From: Branchinecta lynchi
Taxonomy: Eukaryota; Arthropoda; Branchiopoda; Anostraca; Branchinectidae
Assembly (NCBI GenBank): GCA_023053575.1
Contig: JAKZAP010000022.1
Coordinates: 13,310,518 to 13,374,517 of the forward strand
Length of the DNA: 64,000 nt
Reading direction: 5' to 3'
The position numbers and the translations under genes are program-made. Every line of letters begins with the position of its first letter. Within the stretch, counting starts at the first letter, position 1. Below the pieces are notes generated by a model. It saw only the letters and a list, made by a program, of their open reading frames with translations. It did no database searches and had not been told where the DNA came from. Below are positions 25,501 to 35,850 of the stretch, one piece after another.

Positions 25501-28500
25501 TATACAAAAAGCGGGTCACAAATAAAAAAATAAAAAATAAATAGTTTTGAAGCCTTCTCTAGAAATACCCCCAAACAAATAAGTAGCCCCTGACAGGGAA
25601 TTCAAGACCCCAGGGTAAAAAAAAGGACTAAAAAATAAATTAATGTATATGAGAAACAGCAGCAGCACTGAAACAAGGACCATAAACCTACCCTGGAATG
25701 AACAACTTCATTCAACTAAGTCCTGACCCATTCTCAAGGAAATGAAACATGAAATGGATAGTAAGAGTCTAGCATCTTGAGCTACAAGTAAATATTTATT
25801 CAAAAACAAGGCTTAAAACAGATACGTCAGCTACGATCCTTTGGCAACAACATTTCAGTCCTTCTGGGCAAGAGTCGTCTTCAGCTTGTTAATCGTCAGG
25901 GACAACGCTGTTGCCCAGTCACCTTGGGCTCAAAAAGTATTTATAGTAATTATTTCTTCTTTTTTTTTTTTTTTTTTAGTAGAAGCTCGCATCCACTTGG
26001 TCGACATTGCTATTGTATTACAGATACCATGGTTTGTGATTCCACAGTCTATCTGATACATAGTGATGTGGACCAAAAAGTCAAGATCAAGGCCAAGACC
26101 AAGATTTTCGCACCAGTTTCAAGACCAAGATTTTAGCCCTGGTATCGAGACAAAGACCAAGAATTTAGCTCTGGTATCGAGACCAAGAAAGTTCCATTTA
26201 CTAGATTGAGTTTGGAGTTGCGTGCAGGGGCGTCACTAGCGTTGTTTCCCAGTCACCTTGGGCTCAAAGAGTATTTATAGTAAATGTTTTTTGTTGTTGT
26301 AAAAGCCCGCATCCAGTTGGTCGAAATTGCTACTGTAACTCCAATTTATTTTGGTCGCGTCCTGTACAATAGATGCGTTTTTGCAGATACCACGGTTTGT
26401 GATTCCACAGTCTATCTCATACATAGTGATGTGGACCAAAAAGTCAAGATCAAGGCCAAAACCGAGATTTTCGCACCGGTCTCCAGACCAAGATTTTAGC
26501 CCTGGTATCACGACAAAGACCAAGAATTTAGCTCTGGTATCGAGACCAAGAAAGTTCCACTTAATGGATTGAGTTTGGAGTTGCGTCCAGGGGCGTCACT
26601 AGCGTTGTTTCCCAGTCACCTTGGGCTCAAAGAGTATTTATAGTAATTTTTTTTTTGTAAAAGCCCGCATCCAGTTGGTCGAAATTGCTATTGTAACTCC
26701 GATTTATTTTGGTCGCGTACTGTACAATAGATGCGTTTTTGCAGATACCACGGTTTGTGATTCCACAGTCTATCTGATACATAGCGATGTCGATCAAAAC
26801 GTCAAGATCAAGGCCAAGAACAAGATTTTCGCACCGGTATCAAGTCAAGACCAAGATTTTAGCCCTGGTATCGAGACCAAGACAAAGAATTTGAGAGAGA
26901 GATAGGTTTATTTAGACAACATCGTAGCTGAAAGCTAATTTGCGTTGCTTCACTATACTAAATAACAAACTAACACAATTTATTTTTTAATTAGCTCTGG
27001 TATCGAGACCAAGAAAGTTCCTTTTAACAGATTGAGTTTGGAGTTGCGTGACCAGTCTGCCTATGATACTTTAATGTGAACTCAGCTATTATGTTCTGCC
27101 ATTACACATACAAAGTCTTGAGACTGGTCTTAGGACCAATACCAAGATCCAAGAATGCGTCTCTGCTGATACCACGGTCAAAAGTTGTTTTTGCAGTTAC
27201 TAAGTATCTGGCCAATCACTAAGTATCTGGCCAATCACCGTAATATCGGATATTCAGATACCACGGTCCCGACCGTAGTATCTAAAAAAGTCAGCTAATT
27301 TTAGTCATGAAGTCAGGAGCCCAGAGTTGTGTTTTTCCAGATACCATGGTATCTGATACCACGATAACTGGATTGCATTCTGTCGTTTTTGCAGTTACCG
27401 TGGTATCTGATACTACGGTTGCTTTGCAAAAACGAAAAATGACAAATTGCGCTTTGTCATTCCAGATAACAAGACCAAAGGTGTCGGTGGATCCCAAAAA
27501 TCTAATATCTGATTAAGACAATCGAGTCTTACTTCGCCAGATCCAGTCTTGGACAGGCTAATCATCAGAGAAAACCAAGTTCAGATATACCTCTATAAGC
27601 CATATCTATTTTGACGATACTGACCGAGACTTCCTGCCGATTTCCGAGCGAACTACTAGTCCAGCAACAAAAAAAATACAGAAACAAAACCAGCGTATCT
27701 CCGTATCCCTATAAAGAACATCTAATCAACTTTGAATAAAAGTTTGACTTAAAAACAAATCCGGTTACAACCGGATTCCGGAATAGTTATATGTCCGGGT
27801 AAAAACCATTGTCATATACCGACTCAGCCTCTCTTCTTACCCCTTAATCTGTCATCTAATCGAACTTTTACTTTTAACCAACTTTCCGGTTTTCGTCGGA
27901 TTCCGGGCGAACTACATGTCCGGGTAGAAAATTGTTTTCACATAAGTGTTCAGCATGTCTTCTTGCCCTAAATCGAACATCTAATCAACTCGAAATAAAA
28001 CTATTAATTTTAATAAGCTTTCCGGTTTCGGCCGGATTCCGGGCGAACTACTTGTCGGTCGAGAAAATGGTTTTCACCATCGTCCTCAGCATGCCTTCTT
28101 ACCCCTAAATCGAACATCTAATCAACTTCAAATAAAACTTTTACTTTTAACAAACTTTCCGGTTTTGGCCGGATTCCGGGCGAACTACTCTTCCGATGAC
28201 AAAATGGTTTTGACCATCGTGCTCAGCATGTCTTCTTACCTCATAATCGACTATCCCCCTCCCCCACCCCTAAATGTAGGGCTACAAAGCCTATCTACGA
28301 ACTCGACTGGTCCGACGAGCCAACGAATCCTCACACCAAGTTTCATCGAAATATCTCATTCCCTTCGAGAGTTATCGTGCTTACAGACGGACGGACAGAC
28401 GGACAACTTTTGCGATGTCATAGGTATCCCTCCACTTACGTTTTGGGATCTCAAAAACTGATATCCACTCACATTACAAGAGCCAAACTTCTTTCCCACC

Positions 28501-31500
28501 GATTTGACCAATTTGCTCTTGTATTGATGATGATGAAAGCTAGATGACTTTTTCAGATACCATGGTCGGGACTGTGGTATCTGGGTATCAGATACCAAGG
28601 TAATAGGCCAGGTACCATAATAACTGAAAAACGCCTTCTGACCTTGGTATCAGATAGTAGTATCGGTAACTGCTAAAACGGCTTTGGATCGCGGTATCAA
28701 ATACCATGCTATCAGAAAAAACGTAACTCAGCTTTCTGTCAAATTGATAGGGAAGAAGTTTGCACTTGTGACGGGAGTGGATGTAAGTATCTCTTTTGGG
28801 AAATACCCCAAAAAACATGATTCTTTTTGCATAGCACAATAGTATGGACCATCATGGTACCTACTTTGTTTCTTTCATAATACTCCGTATTTTATGTTTT
28901 ACACTTTACGGGTAATAAAGTTCATTCATTCATTCATGGTAACTACAATAACGGCAAAATGAGGATCCAGTTACCGAGGTATAATATAGATACCATTGTA
29001 TCTGCAACAACGCAATTAATACATAGTTCAAATAGGTGTAATAAGGTATGATACGGCGTATACAGTTTCCTCTTTTCCTCCCGCCGCGCTACAATACGCT
29101 GCATAAAAGTGAGGCTTCACCTTCCAGATTTTTCTTCCGGATTCCAGACAGCCGTTTTCGTTGAGACGGATCTGGAAGGTGAAGCCAGGCCAAAAACGTC
29201 TGGAAGGTGCCATAGACGCAACCCGTTCGACAGACACTAAAAGTATGCAAATGGAGGAAGAAAAGGGAAAGTGATTGACAGTTGTGACTGGGATGCAAGA
29301 GATATTTGAAATGTAAAGGGGACATATAGGAAATGTTGAAGAACGGCATATTTAGCTGTCATCATTATCATGAAAATCTGGAAGGGTTGGCTTGACTATG
29401 CGGAAGCCCCGGACGTCTGGTAATCTGGAAGGCGAAGCCTGGCTTTAAGGCGAATAGAGTCTGGTGCCGCTTTGTCTTACGCAGAGCCAATCAGATCGCT
29501 TGGTTGGGCTCCACCATTGGGCCGGAGAAAGAGCATCGTCGCCATGGCTGCCACAAGAAGCACTCAAGTTCTATCGTTGGAAGTTGAAGTAACAAGTTTC
29601 TTGGAAGTTGAAGTAACAAGTTTTCTTCAAAAGAACACATCTTGTTCTGTTACGACTGTTTATTGTTAGTTCGAGGACCGTGCTAATCCATTCGTTTATT
29701 GAGTAGTCTTTTTACATTAACTTACATTATATTTTACATTAAATTTACATTATGATTTCTTTTCAGAGCTTACCGTACTCCGCTGTACTGTTTGCCACTG
29801 GTGTGTAACACGAGAGTTTAAGTGTCTAGATCCATTTCGGGTTCCATATAACAACTCGTTCCGGTGGCTACACGCACTTGCATGGAACTTGAGTGCGTCT
29901 GGCATGTTTGTGGGTGAGGGCTTTCCTTCTTTCGGGGAACTTCGGCATCGGGCTATCTTTTCTCTCCAGACCCGAGTTCTTTGCTCTCGAAACCCCATGC
30001 TCGTGATTCTTTCGAGTCCCCACATGAGACTGACGTTGCCTGTGTGGTTAGTTTGGAACCGCGAACTTTACGCGTGCGGAGTAGAAGGCTGTTTATAATT
30101 TGTTATAATTATTCATAATTGTTTTTAAGTGCTGTATGTATAATAGCTCTAGAAGCCGTAGTCAAAGTTAAATAAATAAATGGGCGTCAAATTGTACTCG
30201 TAGTACTAAGAACTTAGTAGTACTAAAAACACTTTTTCTGATCTTTAGAAGCTCGAAAAACTGTATCGGCGTGGCAATACCGAACGCTGCATTGATAAGA
30301 ACCTTTTACTTCCAATTCGAACAAGGGTGTGTATTAAGACGTAAACATCACATAAGGCGCTATGCAGCTTGTTATACCTCCGTGACTAGCAAAAATGGCG
30401 CTAGACAGATTCATCAAACACTTTAATCGCCGGACGGGGAAAAAACTAGGTAGCGCGAGCCATGCCCCGGATGACAAAACCCTCCCGGAAGGCCGCCCCT
30501 CCGCCTAGGAATTATAGCAGAACCATACGAGAAGAATAGATACCAAGCTGCATCTGGTGATGCCTCTGCTGGTAATATTAGGGCACCAACCGTCAAGTTT
30601 CACTCAAATTTGAAAAAAAATCTTCTGTAAATCCCCCCCCCCCCCCTCCCACTATGGTCGGATCCTGTCTGAACCCTTAAATATGTCATCTTGGGTAGGA
30701 TCAATTGAAGAAATAAAAGAGAACAGAAATTGGATATTCCAAAAAGGCCATCCCTCTGCCCAGGAAATATAGCAGAACCGGAACTTGTAATATTCGATCG
30801 GTCTGAATCAGAGGCGTTACTAGCCAAAATGTTTTTTTTTTTTTTGGGGGGGGGGGAGGTATTTACCGAATAGCTGGTCATTTTTACCGACTATTTTTGC
30901 AGATACAAACGACTATTGTTGAGAAAAAACGACTGTGTTGACGAAAAACCGGCTGATTTTAAGAAAAACTAGTATTTTTTAAAGAAAAATCGACTATTTT
31001 TACGAGAAACCGACTGTTTTAAAAAAATGGACTGTTTTTATGACAACCGACTGGCCGACAACATTGGCGGGGGGGGAGGGGGCGCCCCCCCACTAGACAT
31101 GACGCCCCTGATCTGAACAATGCTTAAAGTTTAACCGAAAAGGGCTAGGATACGACAGTCTAGTTACCCATCACTTGTTCGCTTAAATAATCTTGAAAAC
31201 CCGATGAAAAAGCGTTAGTTTGTTTTTCTGATATTTCCAAATAATCGATTATCCCACTGTGCTTGCCGCTCTTCCCGTTTTTGTGATATCTCTATGGTGC
31301 CTGGAACATTTGGCAACAATACCAGCAGCAAACGAGTAAATAAATTGTGTATCAAATAAACAAAGAAGTGTCTGCAGTCTGCAGTGCCAGAAACTAGTGC
31401 TAGCTAGTGATAGTGATAGTGCAGTGATTTTCGCGGGCAAATTGTGGACGGATTCACCATGGGAAAGCGTCCACATTCCCAACGTCCCTACTGAAGACTA

Positions 31501-33490
31501 CTGTGGACAGAATGAAAATCCCCAATAGGTGTTGTAATAATTCAATGTATTTGAATCTAAGATGTAAAAATAAGTTGCCTGTTCAGTTAAACTTTAAGGT
31601 AAGGACATCCCGTCCCAACATGGAAGTTTTCAACGTGACGCCCCTGATCTGAACATTGCTTAAGGTAAGGACATCCCGTCCCAACACGGAAGTTTTCAAC
31701 ATGACGCCCCTGATCTGAACATAGCTTGAGGTAAGGACATCCCGTCCCAACATGGAAGTTTTCAACCAACCTGTCTTCCTCTACCCTTTCCTTGGGCAGC
31801 TCCTTCAATGATACCCGGAAGATCAAGAAGTTGGATATTCGCTCCTTTATATTCCACTACACCAGGGATACATGTGAGGGTGGTGAACTCGTACGCTGCG
31901 GCTTCAGACTGGGTTTTCGTCAGGGTGCTGAGCATAGTCGACTTTCCAACAGAAGGGAAGCCAATAAGAGCAACTCTTGCGTCTCCCGATTTGAGGACAT
32001 CAAAACCCTCTCCTTTTTCTCCACCCTTCTTCGATGGTTCAAGAAGCTGCGACCTGTACTTTGCAAGTTTGGCCTTTAGTAAACCAAGATGGTACTCAGT
32101 AGCTGAAAAAGATGGACACATTTAGTAACTTTTCTCTAGCAATCCTACGTTTTTTTATTTCCTATTTTCTAAAACAAAATATTCTTCAATTATTTTTCGT
32201 TTTCACAAATTATAACAAACAATGACCAGGACAATACTTACAAAAAAAAGGAATGTAAATGACTCGAAACAAAAACAACAAGGGATACACTGAAAAACTG
32301 ACTTAAACGGGTCTACAAATGCCTGATTTTGAAATTTCGTTGACATTTAAATGTATTCACATTGTGATGACGATGAAATTATATTTACGCACTTAAGAAG
32401 AGGAAAGTAGTGCAGTACAGACAAAGAAAAGGAAAAAATACACTAAGCTTTCAACAACTGTAGTAACTGCACGAGATAAAAATCTTCTTCCTAGATGGAA
32501 TTGTCTGTTTCTGCGGTTCCTAGTGAGATCATTCCATGGTTAGGGAAACATATTGCAACCTGACAAAAGTGCATGAATGTTTTGAATGTAAAAAATCGAG
32601 TCAATAAAAGAAGAAGAAAAAAGTTCCAACTGCGCTGACTTTCGAAAAATCAGACACGATTATTCAGCATTCTGGGACAATATTCGAAGGAGGCTGCGAC
32701 ATTCCAAAGAATTAACTTTAAATGTGACTGAGACGAGCCCAGGACTCGTAATGCTCTGTCACTTTAGCGCTACCAGTAACAGTAAAAAATATTGTGATAG
32801 CCTACCATATCAAAACAACAGGAAGTGAATCATCCTCCAATCCTAGATCTCTTTATTTTTATTTTACAACTATTGTTTTTTTTATGTTTTTTTTTTATGT
32901 TAGACAGTTTAAGTGAACGTCCTTAAGGTAGATCTTCACTCCACTATTTTATACAATAGTCCACCTAGCCTAGATTCTATTTTTCTTCACAGTTGTGCTT
33001 GTGCTGACAACAAGAAGATCTAATGAACTGCCTCATGGGAAACATTTCTGAACGATCGACACTCTCCATGCACTGGCTTTGCTAGATTTAAGTAGCAGTG
33101 TAAACTGGACAGGAAAAGGAAGTTAAACCTGCCTGCTCTCTGAAACCCCAAGCATGCCATTTACTGAGCATATCTGTAGCCTGCCTTCGCAATAAAGTGC
33201 ACTGTGCGAGTAAAGATAGGCAGATAAGTAAATACTGAACCAAAAAGTATCAACTTTACAAACATTCTGAATAACTGGGCTTGAGAGCACTGCTTGTCAG
33301 TCACAGAGCCATGACTAACCCCAGCATTTCAGCTAGGCCTAGCTTAACTGAGAATATAAAAAAAGTTTTCAATTATGAAGCAAGTCAGCCTATGCAAAAC
33401 CACTATCTTAAAGAACTAGATCATACCTTTGTTCTTCTGAGTTTTTGCAATTTCTTTTTCAATGTCTGAGATTTTCTCTAAGATACCCAT
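13513..33490 (-). CDS. DRG2: Developmentally regulated GTP-binding protein 2 (complete, 7 coding exons)
   Basis: Coding exons on the minus strand are 33490-33427, 32102-31771, 25364-25221, 20071-19964, 16410-16253, 15307-15106 and 13599-13513. All phases join and give 364 residues plus stop, the same length as vertebrate DRG2. Visible motifs are the N-terminal [18 protein letters not shown], the G1 loop GFPSVGKS (69-76), G3 DLPGIIEGA (115-123), G4 NKID (246-249), and a C-terminal TGS domain (about 290-364) ending in [23 protein letters not shown] and [12 protein letters not shown] match DRG2 rather than DRG1. It is a cytosolic GTPase stabilised by RWDD1/DFRP2 and linked to translation and membrane traffic. 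Introns of up to 6.4 kb are packed with repeats. Every exon has a GT donor and AG acceptor. Confidence 0.97.
13610..14630. other. DRG2 intron 6, unique part
   Basis: AT-rich with no repeat family that I recognise and no supported coding frame. Confidence 0.4.
14635..14930. mobile_element. GTGTTCCACCC MITE, copy B (DRG2 intron 6)
   Basis: Same termini and interior words as the copy at 161-465, in the opposite orientation. The right end has changed to AGGATGGAACACAC. Confidence 0.8.
15411..15750 (+). repeat. 137-bp-unit composite element, copy 2 (5' part only)
   Basis: The left end, ACAAGACCAAAGGTTTCGAT, and two units are present; the right end is missing. It lies in DRG2 intron 5, about 100 bp before the exon 6 acceptor. 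Confidence 0.7.
15854..16150. mobile_element. GTGTTCCACCC MITE, copy C (DRG2 intron 5)
   Basis: Ends TTCGAGCGTGTTCGACCCT and AGGGTGGAACACGCTCGAA form a 19-bp near-perfect inverted repeat. It sits about 100 bp downstream of DRG2 exon 5 in the direction of transcription. Confidence 0.8.
16725..17560 (+). mobile_element. 5'-truncated non-LTR retrotransposon (reverse transcriptase C-terminal half)
   Basis: An open frame at 16734-17471 encodes 245 residues with the reverse transcriptase motifs [36 protein letters not shown] and RWLGITI, followed by the LINE-specific LYTAFCAP...LRRKD and [13 protein letters not shown] blocks. The catalytic YADD is intact, but the endonuclease and the N-terminal half of the RT are missing, so this is a dead-on-arrival copy. 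It lies in DRG2 intron 4, opposite to DRG2. The family is in the CR1/Jockey/L2 range; a tree would be needed to be exact. Confidence 0.9.
17763..18270 (-). mobile_element. LINE fragment, C-terminal RT region
   Basis: On the minus strand, [16 protein letters not shown] followed, after a frame break, by LYSTFCAP and LRKK aligns with the same blocks of the copy at 16725-17560. The element ends with a TTACTTACTTATT-type tail, which reads AATAAGTAAGTAAG on the plus strand. Confidence 0.75.
18640..19640. repeat. Minisatellite region in DRG2 intron 4
   Basis: From about 19060 to 19640, units of roughly 90-110 bp repeat the words GCCGATTTCC, TTTACCGACAGAGCT and GGTATCAGAAACGGAATG. The part 18640-18990 has AGTGCTCGGTTTCGACTGAA and resembles the region at 42.98-43.45 kb. 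Long open frames here come from the repeat period. Confidence 0.6.
19640..19885. repeat. G/C-run hAT-end remnant plus satellite 3' end
   Basis: A G run and a C run around 19656-19688 end in CTAGTTTCGCCACTGGC, like an old hAT end. 19730-19882 matches the right end of the 280-bp satellite element, including GACGGACGGACAGAAATTAC and a hairpin ending in GGGGCAAGTGCCATAA. Confidence 0.5.
20320..21465 (+). repeat. 137-bp-unit composite element, copy 3 (complete)
   Basis: Both ends are present. CCGG cores at about 20604, 20730, 20867, 21003 and 21140 give unit lengths of 126 to 137 bp. The last 200 bp hold a CCCTCCCCCACACC run, a GTTTCATCAAAATATCTCAT stretch, a short GACGGACAGACGGAC microsatellite and the terminal TTTTGGGATCCCAAAA palindrome. 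Confidence 0.8.
21789..22302. mobile_element. MITE with ACGTGTCCGAAAGCT ends
   Basis: ACGTGTCCGAAAGCT and AGCTTTCGGACACGT are perfect 15-bp inverted ends. Next to each are arrays of AATGCTGAATTAATTCAGCA and GCAGCATTAATGCAGCAT. No clear target duplication. Confidence 0.8.
22395..22525. repeat. ACCGTGGTATC palindrome cluster
   Basis: CGTGGTATCCGATACCACG lies in a larger pattern CAGTTACCGTGGTATCTG. Similar pieces occur at 21610-21720, 27160-27430, 28550-28720 and 28935-29010. Confidence 0.6.
22706..23275 (-). repeat. 137-bp-unit composite element, copy 4 (3' part, inverted)
   Basis: Reads right-end-first on the plus strand: TTTTTGGGATCCCAAAACG, CCGTCTGTCCGTCCGTCTG, then three degenerate units. 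The 5' end is replaced by a GATACGTCAGCT repeat at about 23285. Confidence 0.75.
23454..23861 (+). repeat. 137-bp-unit composite element, copy 5 (3' part)
   Basis: One and a half units and the full right end with the GGGATCCCA palindrome. The next copy starts 2 bp later in the same direction. Confidence 0.75.
23863..24813 (+). repeat. 137-bp-unit composite element, copy 6 (complete)
   Basis: Left end ACAAGACTAAAGGTTTCGAT, units at about 24090, 24200, 24325 and 24465, and a right end TTTTGGGATCCCCAAAA. Head-to-tail with copy 5. Confidence 0.8.
25900..27040. repeat. Three tandem copies of a 334-363-bp unit (DRG2 intron 2)
   Basis: CCCAGTCACCTTGGGCTC is at 25914, 26248 and 26611. Each unit carries GTGATTCCACAGTCTATCTG, a CAAGATCAAGGCCAAGACC stretch, a GAGTTTGGAGTTGCGT end and, in two units, a hAT-like CAGGGGCGTCACTAGC end. 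Confidence 0.8.
27160..27440. repeat. ACCGTGGTATC palindrome cluster, second site
   Basis: Several copies of GATACCACGGT and CCGTGGTATCTGATAC face each other, with a GTTTTTGCAGTTACCG lead. Palindromes here could form cruciforms. Confidence 0.6.
27469..28457 (+). repeat. 137-bp-unit composite element, copy 7 (complete)
   Basis: Very similar to copy 3 (20320-21465) through the whole left part, including the same CCAGTCTTGGACAGGCTAAT stretch and the same non-standard GGTGTCG at the start, so the two are recent relatives. The right end is TTTTGGGATCTCAAAAA. Confidence 0.8.
28550..29010. repeat. ACCGTGGTATC palindrome cluster, third site
   Basis: CAGATACCATGGTCGGGAC, TGGTATCTGGGTATCAGAT and later copies are more diverged and are interrupted by the LINE tail at 28860-28937. 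Confidence 0.5.
28860..28937 (+). mobile_element. LINE 3' tail with (CATT)n
   Basis: The sequence GTTTTACACTTTACGGGTAA followed by a CATTCATTCATTCATT run is the mirror of the 3' end of the minus-strand LINE at 58350-58420. Only the tail is present. Confidence 0.6.
29110..29190. repeat. Hairpin GGCTTCACCTTCCAGAT
   Basis: GGCTTCACCTTCCAGAT and its reverse complement are 40 bp apart; a third copy of CTGGAAGGCGAAGCC is near 29427. Confidence 0.55.
29760..30182 (+). mobile_element. LINE 3' fragment (C-terminal zinc-knuckle-like region)
   Basis: The plus strand is open from about 29766 to 30098 and encodes [14 protein letters not shown] followed by [13 protein letters not shown] and [15 protein letters not shown], a block common at the C-terminus of several LINE ORF2 proteins. 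It ends with an AAATAAATAAAT tail at about 30167. It lies in DRG2 intron 2, opposite in strand to DRG2. Confidence 0.55.
30809..31110 (+). mobile_element. hAT-type G-run MITE (DRG2 intron 2)
   Basis: CAGAGGCGTTACTAGCC to GACGCCCCTG, flanked by GTCTGAAT and ATCTGAAC (6 of 8 match). The interior is the array of CGACTGTTTTT-type units. Confidence 0.75.
31596..31770. repeat. 66-bp tandem repeat next to the DRG2 exon 2 donor
   Basis: GGTAAGGACATCCCGTCCC starts at 31598, 31664 and 31730, exactly 66 bp apart. Each of the first two units ends with GTGACGCCCCTGATCTGAAC (one base changed in the second), a hAT end plus its flank as found at 31100-31120. The array ends where DRG2 exon 2 ends. Confidence 0.85.
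32110..33425. other. DRG2 intron 1, unique part
   Basis: AT-rich, with no recognised repeat and no supported exon. It is the least repeat-rich intron of the gene. Confidence 0.4.
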
Positions 33491-33525
33491 GGTGCTTCTT
33501 CAGGGGAGCTTCCAATTATTGATTC
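33491..33525 (-). other. DRG2: DRG2 5' UTR part of exon 2, with upstream acceptor
   Basis: Directly before the DRG2 ATG, the minus strand reads TGTGTTTACAG followed by GAATC, a strong acceptor with its AG at 33527-33526. This makes 33525-33491 the 35-nt end of the 5' UTR and implies a separate non-coding first exon to the right. Confidence 0.6.
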
Positions 33526-33806
33526 CTGTAAACACAGATACAAATAAACAACTAGGCTAGGGAGCTAATGTAAGGTACTTCACAAAAAGACACTGCATGA
33601 CCAGTTTGGTGCAAGTCTGGTTCATTTCTCTCATGTTTCTCCTCAGCGATCTAAATGCTGGTGGTAACGCCTAGCTCATTTATGTTTATGTTGAACAGGG
33701 TATGGCCAAGGACACTGTGTAGGGCCAAGGACACTGGGTAGGGCCAAGGACACTGGGTAGGGCCAAGGACACTGAGGACATAGTACTCCTTTTAGTCTGC
33801 TTTTAG

Positions 33807-34102
33807 CAGAGAGGTTACTAGCCAAAATGTTTGGGGGGGGGGGCAGAGGGATATACCGACTGGCTAGTAATTTTTATCGACTGTTTCTGTAGAAAAAACG
33901 ACTACTTTCAATAACAAAAATTACAGTTTTGAAAAAAATCGACTGATTTAAATAAAACAAAAAAACAACTGTTTTCATGAAAAAAATCAATTGTTTTGAC
34001 GAAAAATTGCAGGGCTTCGCGCCGACTCAGTTATTTTTTACCGATTTTGGCCGACAGCATTGGGGGGGGGGGGGCGTTCCCCCACCAGTTGTGACGCCCC
34101 TG
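33807..34102 (+). mobile_element. hAT-type G-run MITE (upstream of DRG2 coding start)
   Basis: CAGAGAGGTTACTAGCC to GTGACGCCCCTG, flanked by GCTTTTAG and GCTCTGAG (6 of 8 match). It falls in the inferred 5' UTR intron of DRG2. Confidence 0.75.
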
Positions 34103-34109
34103 GCTCTGA

Positions 34110-35350
34110 GTAGGGTACAAAACCAGTAACCAACCCTCAGAGCAATCTCTGCAATTTTGGCCTCAACAGATCGTCTGATTTCTTAGAATACATTATATTT
34201 AGGACCTGGTTTGAAAGCTTGCTTTATACTCTTCAGAACTGACTGCAATTCATGCTAATGATCTGCTGCTTTGCCCGAAACATAATATCAGTATGTAACA
34301 GGTTATCAACACCCCTAGTCTGGCCCTAACCAGTGTAATGGCCATCTTTATAAACAGTAAACCAGCTCAGTAGCTGCTCAGTGTAGACGTTACAATCTGA
34401 AACAAACAGGGACTAATTGATTACTATACTGATTCTGTTCTTGATCAGAAAAAGGTAATCTTTGCATTACATAAGTCCATTAAAATACTACATATACAGT
34501 AGAGGTACAGGAGGGGTATCCAACCTCAAATTTACGTGACACCGAACTTGGCCTGAAAACCTGTGCAGTCCAAAACAGGTCCTGGGTCACTTAGGGTTTC
34601 TTTCTCGACAGTTAGGACCTTCAATCAATCTTCCTTGAATCTTATTTAGTCCAGGTTGGAGTTTGTGTAAATCCGAGGTTCAATACCCTCCTGTATTCTT
34701 ATCTGAAGAGATACTTAAATGTGAACAGTGTAGTTTTGGGATAAATAGTAGAATGAAGATCCAAATTGAATATTTAGGTCTTTACAGAGGCCTTTATTAC
34801 CTACTTTGGCTAACTAATAGTTAACTTTAATCACAGACATTCCCTTAGCCTGCCTTCAGCCCAAGCTGACTTGAGAAAGCCCTTCTTGGCAAGGGTCCCC
34901 TTTAGGCTCAAGCTGGAAAATTAGCTTGTGGAAAAACAATTAAAGATTCTTTTGATTTTGTAAACTTCTTCTCTGAAAACTGCTTAGAGTTGAAGGTGGT
35001 GCTGTAATTTCATTTCGGAAACGGCTACTGCTCGACTGGGTTGTCCAAATGGTAGAGATTTTTCTACATTTTGGAGTTTAAGTCACTTGTCTCTTCTTCT
35101 TCTTCTTTCCAACAAAGACAGATACTTCTCGGCAGCATATCTGGCATGCATCAAATCAAAGCACAAGCTTAAACTCTAAACAGTATTCAGGGAAGAAGTT
35201 CACAAAATCAGATATTTAAAGAAAAATCTTTAATTTTTTTTCCACAAGTAGTTTTACAGCTTGAGCCTGAAGAAAACCCTAGCTAAGAAGGGATGAAATA
35301 TAGGCAACAACTCTAATAAAATTTAGTAAAAACAACACATCGCTGGGACA
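34110..35350. other. Inferred DRG2 5' UTR intron, no gene seen
   Basis: Unique AT-rich DNA with one GCCCTTCTTGGCAAGGGTCC fragment near 34878. Confidence 0.35.
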
Positions 35351-35359
35351 TATTTGACC

Positions 35360-35712
35360 CGTTACTAGCCAAAATGTTTGGGGGGGGGGGCAAGGCATTT
35401 ACTGACTGGCTGGTAATTTTTACTGACTGATTTTGCAGAAAAAACGATTGTATTCAAGAAAAAAATGACCATTTTGCAGAAAAATGATTTTATTCAAGAA
35501 AAAAAAGACCTTTTTGAAAAAAGTCAACTAATTTTCAGAAAAAATGACTGTTTTGACAGAAAACCATCTGGTTTTCCAAAAAACGACTGTTTTTACAAAA
35601 ATAATCCCTGTTTTGACGTAAAATCACCGCGACTTTGCGCCAACTCGGTTATTTTTACAGACTGGCCCACAACATTGGGGGACATCCCCCCTCCCCAGTC
35701 GTGACACCCCTG
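35360..35712 (+). mobile_element. hAT-type G-run MITE next to the DRG2/GFER promoter
   Basis: GTTACTAGCCAAAATGTTTG to GTGACACCCCTG with the usual interior. It ends about 40 bp from the candidate DRG2 first-exon donor. Confidence 0.7.
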
Positions 35713-35754
35713 CTGACTACACACCACGCGAAAATCTAAGTCCCAAGGACTTAC

Positions 35755-35850
35755 GTTTGGTGTAGCCAAAAAGGCAAGGACACAAATAGTTTTGACTGGA
35801 ATGGACCAGGAATGGACCCAGTGGAGAAACCGAACGAACGTTTTATTCTA
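35755..35850 (-). other. DRG2: Candidate non-coding first exon of DRG2
   Basis: The minus strand has a consensus donor, CCAAAC followed by GTAAGTCC, at 35755/35754, just outside a hAT-type repeat and within the short interval before GFER. It would pair with the acceptor at 33526. The 5' limit is a guess. RNA evidence is lacking. Confidence 0.4.

Noticed and set aside
31583..31826. Repeat protein with in-frame 22-residue units beside DRG2 exon 2
   Set aside because: The frame is not the DRG2 frame and results from a 66-bp tandem array; in the true frame the intron stops after two codons.
33281..33469. 62-codon plus-strand open frame
   Set aside because: It overlaps DRG2 exon 1 on the opposite strand and has no features of its own.
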